Shown: one piece after another, positions 4,183 through 5,527 of the stretch
How the letters are laid out: the number at the start of each line of letters is the position of its first letter
Numbering within the stretch: the first letter of the stretch is position 1
Assembly (NCBI GenBank): GCA_050743125.1
Contig: JBOGEB010000245.1
Span: forward strand, 1 to 5,527
Length of the DNA: 5,527 nt
Reading direction: 5' to 3'
DNA from: JBOGEB01 sp050743125
GTDB taxonomy: Bacteria > Actinomycetota > Nitriliruptoria > Euzebyales > Egibacteraceae
Position numbers and translations under genes: made by a program
Notes under the pieces: generated by a model
The model's database searches: none
What the model was told of the DNA's origin: nothing
What the model saw: only the letters and a program-made list of their open reading frames with translations

Positions 4183-5445
4183 CTACCGCCACACCGGCCG
4201 CAGCCGCTCGACGTCGAACCTGGAGTACCCCGCCGCCGGACCGGCACGACCTCGACGCGCGCCAGCCACAGCTCCAGGAACGGCCGCCGGTCCGCGACGC
4301 TCGTCGCCTCGGCCGCCCACCACGCCCGCAGCCCTGCGAGCGAGGTCGGGAGGCGCCGGGCGCCGGCTCGGCGCGCAGCCCCCTGAGCCGCTCCAACCGC
4401 GCAACGCGCTCGGCGAGCGGGCCGCGGTTCGCCAGGTACTCGGCCTTCCCGATCGCCCGGTCCTGGAAGTACATCGTCGCCAGCTCGGTCAGCGCCTCCC
4501 TCGCCTCCCCAGCTCGCGCTCGACCTCGCGGCGCCGCGCCTCGTCCTCGCCGGCCGCGGTCGCGCGGGCCCGCTCATCGTCCAGCGTCCCCGCCACCGCC
4601 TCGAACGCGGCCCGCTCGGTCTCCGCCGCCACGATCGACACCCGCCCGCAGCCGGTGTCCGGACGGCAGGCGTACCGGAGCTTGCTCCCGGCGGGGCCCT
4701 GCTGGCGCGCATGGGGCTGCCGCACTCCCCGCAGGCCAGGAGGCCGGTGAGGAGGTGCCGCGCGACCGAGTGGCGCTGCACCCGCCGGCGGGAGCGGTTC
4801 GGCTCCAGGGCGCGCTGGAGGTCGTGCCACTCGGCCTCGGGGAAGACCGGGTCCCACGTGGCGCGGTGCAGCTCGCCGCGGTGCTGCCGCAGTCCGGCCA
4901 GCCGCGGGGACCTGAGCGCCTGGGAGAGCGCTGCCGACGTCCAGGGTTCCGTCCGTCGTGGCCAGGCCGCGGCCGGTCCAGTCCCCGGCGATCGACCGCA
5001 GGCTCTCGCCGTCGAGGAAGCGCGCCGCCGCCTCGCGCAGCAGCTCGGCCTCCTCCGGCACGACCGTCACGCCGTCGCGGGCGTAGCCGCACGCCCGCCT
5101 ACCGCCGCCGTGCGGCCGACCACGCTCGGCGTCAGCGCACTTCCGGCTCCTCAGCCGGCGGCTGATCGTGGCGCTCTCGTACTCCGCGAACGCGCCAGCA
5201 CCTGGAGGATCAGCCGGCCGACCTCGGTCGTCGCGTCGAAGCTCTCGGTCACCGAGGCGTACGCCACCCCGCGGCGCTCCAGAGGTCGAGGAAGTCGATG
5301 AACCCGCGCAGCCGCTCGAACGCCGGCCGGTAAGCTCGTCGGTCGTACGCTGGCGTCGCGGTAGGCCTCCGGGAGGCCAGGTTCTGGGCCAAGACCGCTA
5401 TGCTTGCCTCTCAACTACATCCATTTCTACGTCCCGTTCTGTCAC
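4183..5445 (-). pseudogene. Large serine recombinase (phage/ICE integrase type), heavily decayed
   Basis: Family sequence can be followed from about 5369 to the stop at 4183 through at least eight frame changes. In order: end of the resolvase fold (EAYRDASV / AYDRRAYRPAFERLR / LERRGVAYASVTESFDATTE and GRLILQVLA / FAEYESATISRRLR). Next is the recombinase domain (GRPHGGGRRACGYARDG, VPEEAELLREAAARFLDGES, LRSIAGDWTGRGLATTDGT, then SPRLAGLRQHRGE, TWDPVFPEAEWHDL). Next is the zinc ribbon (RHLLTGLLACGECGSPM, then YACRPDTGCGRVSI). Last come the coiled-coil region (TERAAFEAVAGTLDDERARA, YFQDRAIGKAEYLANRG) and the C-terminus (LPTSLAGLRAWWAAEATSVA, FDVERLRPVWR). The catalytic serine segment and the D-x-L-x-R region are missing. 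The likely original start is GTG at 5445, overlapping the stop of the preceding gene, but that frame ends after 15 codons. The protein would have integrated or excised the element. It is now inactive unless the breaks are sequencing errors. Confidence 0.9.
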
Positions 5446-5527
5446 CGCCGTTTTTTCTGCTCCTCGGCAGTGCCGTTTCCTCCCCACGTATCCCAGAGCG
5501 TCATCGCGCCCGCGCTTCCATCGACCG
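5442..5527 (-). CDS. 3' end of a gene upstream of the recombinase (partial)
   Basis: The minus-strand frame entering at the window edge reads VDGSAGAMTLWDTWGGNGTA, then EEQKKRR, and stops at TGA 5444-5442. The lysine/arginine end and the G overlap with a GTG start (GTGA, 5445-5442) look like a genuine gene end translationally coupled to the old recombinase start. Too little is visible to name the family. In integrative elements this position is often taken by a small excisionase or DNA-binding protein, but nothing here shows that. A second frame, also open from the edge to TAG near 5400, is less protein-like. Confidence 0.4.
   Translation of the reverse strand, partial: VDGSAGAMTLWDTWGGNGTAEEQKKRR

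Noticed and set aside
4146..5165. Longest open frame on the + strand (339 codons)
   Set aside because: It is antisense to the recombinase pseudogene. Its translation is arginine/proline/serine-rich with no domain, as expected for the reverse of a GC-rich gene.
1..5527. CRISPR array, rRNA or riboswitch
   Set aside because: No regularly spaced repeats, no conserved rRNA segments and no riboswitch core were seen on either strand.

Overview
The window looks like accessory DNA from a high-GC actinobacterium (Streptomyces/Micromonospora/Frankia type). The evidence is strongly G/C-biased third codon positions, frequent GTG/TTG starts with GGAGG-like ribosome sites, and families common in that phylum: DUF6788, IS1634-type transposase, Xre-type HTH and large serine recombinase. 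The genus cannot be fixed from the sequence.

Layout. 1-336 holds no gene I can support. 337-615 (+) is a small one-helix membrane protein. Around 624-711 lie promoter-like hexamers, a perfect Shine-Dalgarno and a GTG, but the reading frame stops after 23 codons, so this looks like a beheaded gene. 715-1161 (-) is an intact DUF6788 gene. It diverges from a broken IS1634-family transposase (1266-1996, +), with a perfect 14-bp inverted repeat (1201-1232) between them. The transposase has one frameshift and is cut off at about 1985. A hairpin cluster ending in a T-rich tract (2019-2089) follows. The minus strand then carries a small Xre-type HTH gene (start 2549) overlapping a frameshifted small ORF (2350-2089), and upstream of them a structured inverted repeat (2604-2662). 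2824-3108 (-) is a small two-helix membrane protein with a hairpin in its leader. 3506-3714 (-) is a frameshifted one-helix membrane protein. 3715-4143 has no gene and is rich in short inverted repeats. 4183-5445 (-) is a large serine recombinase pseudogene with at least eight frame changes and no catalytic N-terminus. The last 86 bases hold the 3' end of another minus-strand gene.

Interpretation. This reads as the worn end of an integrative element (prophage or actinomycete integrative/conjugative element). The recombinase gene would mark the end, small regulatory and membrane genes would be cargo, and an IS fragment has recombined into it. Both mobility genes are broken while several short genes remain open. 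I see no working multi-gene system. The most original signal is that the three small membrane proteins share a spaced motif, L-[QR]-[DY]-x3-V-L, just after their first membrane helix. This suggests one undescribed family scattered through the element.
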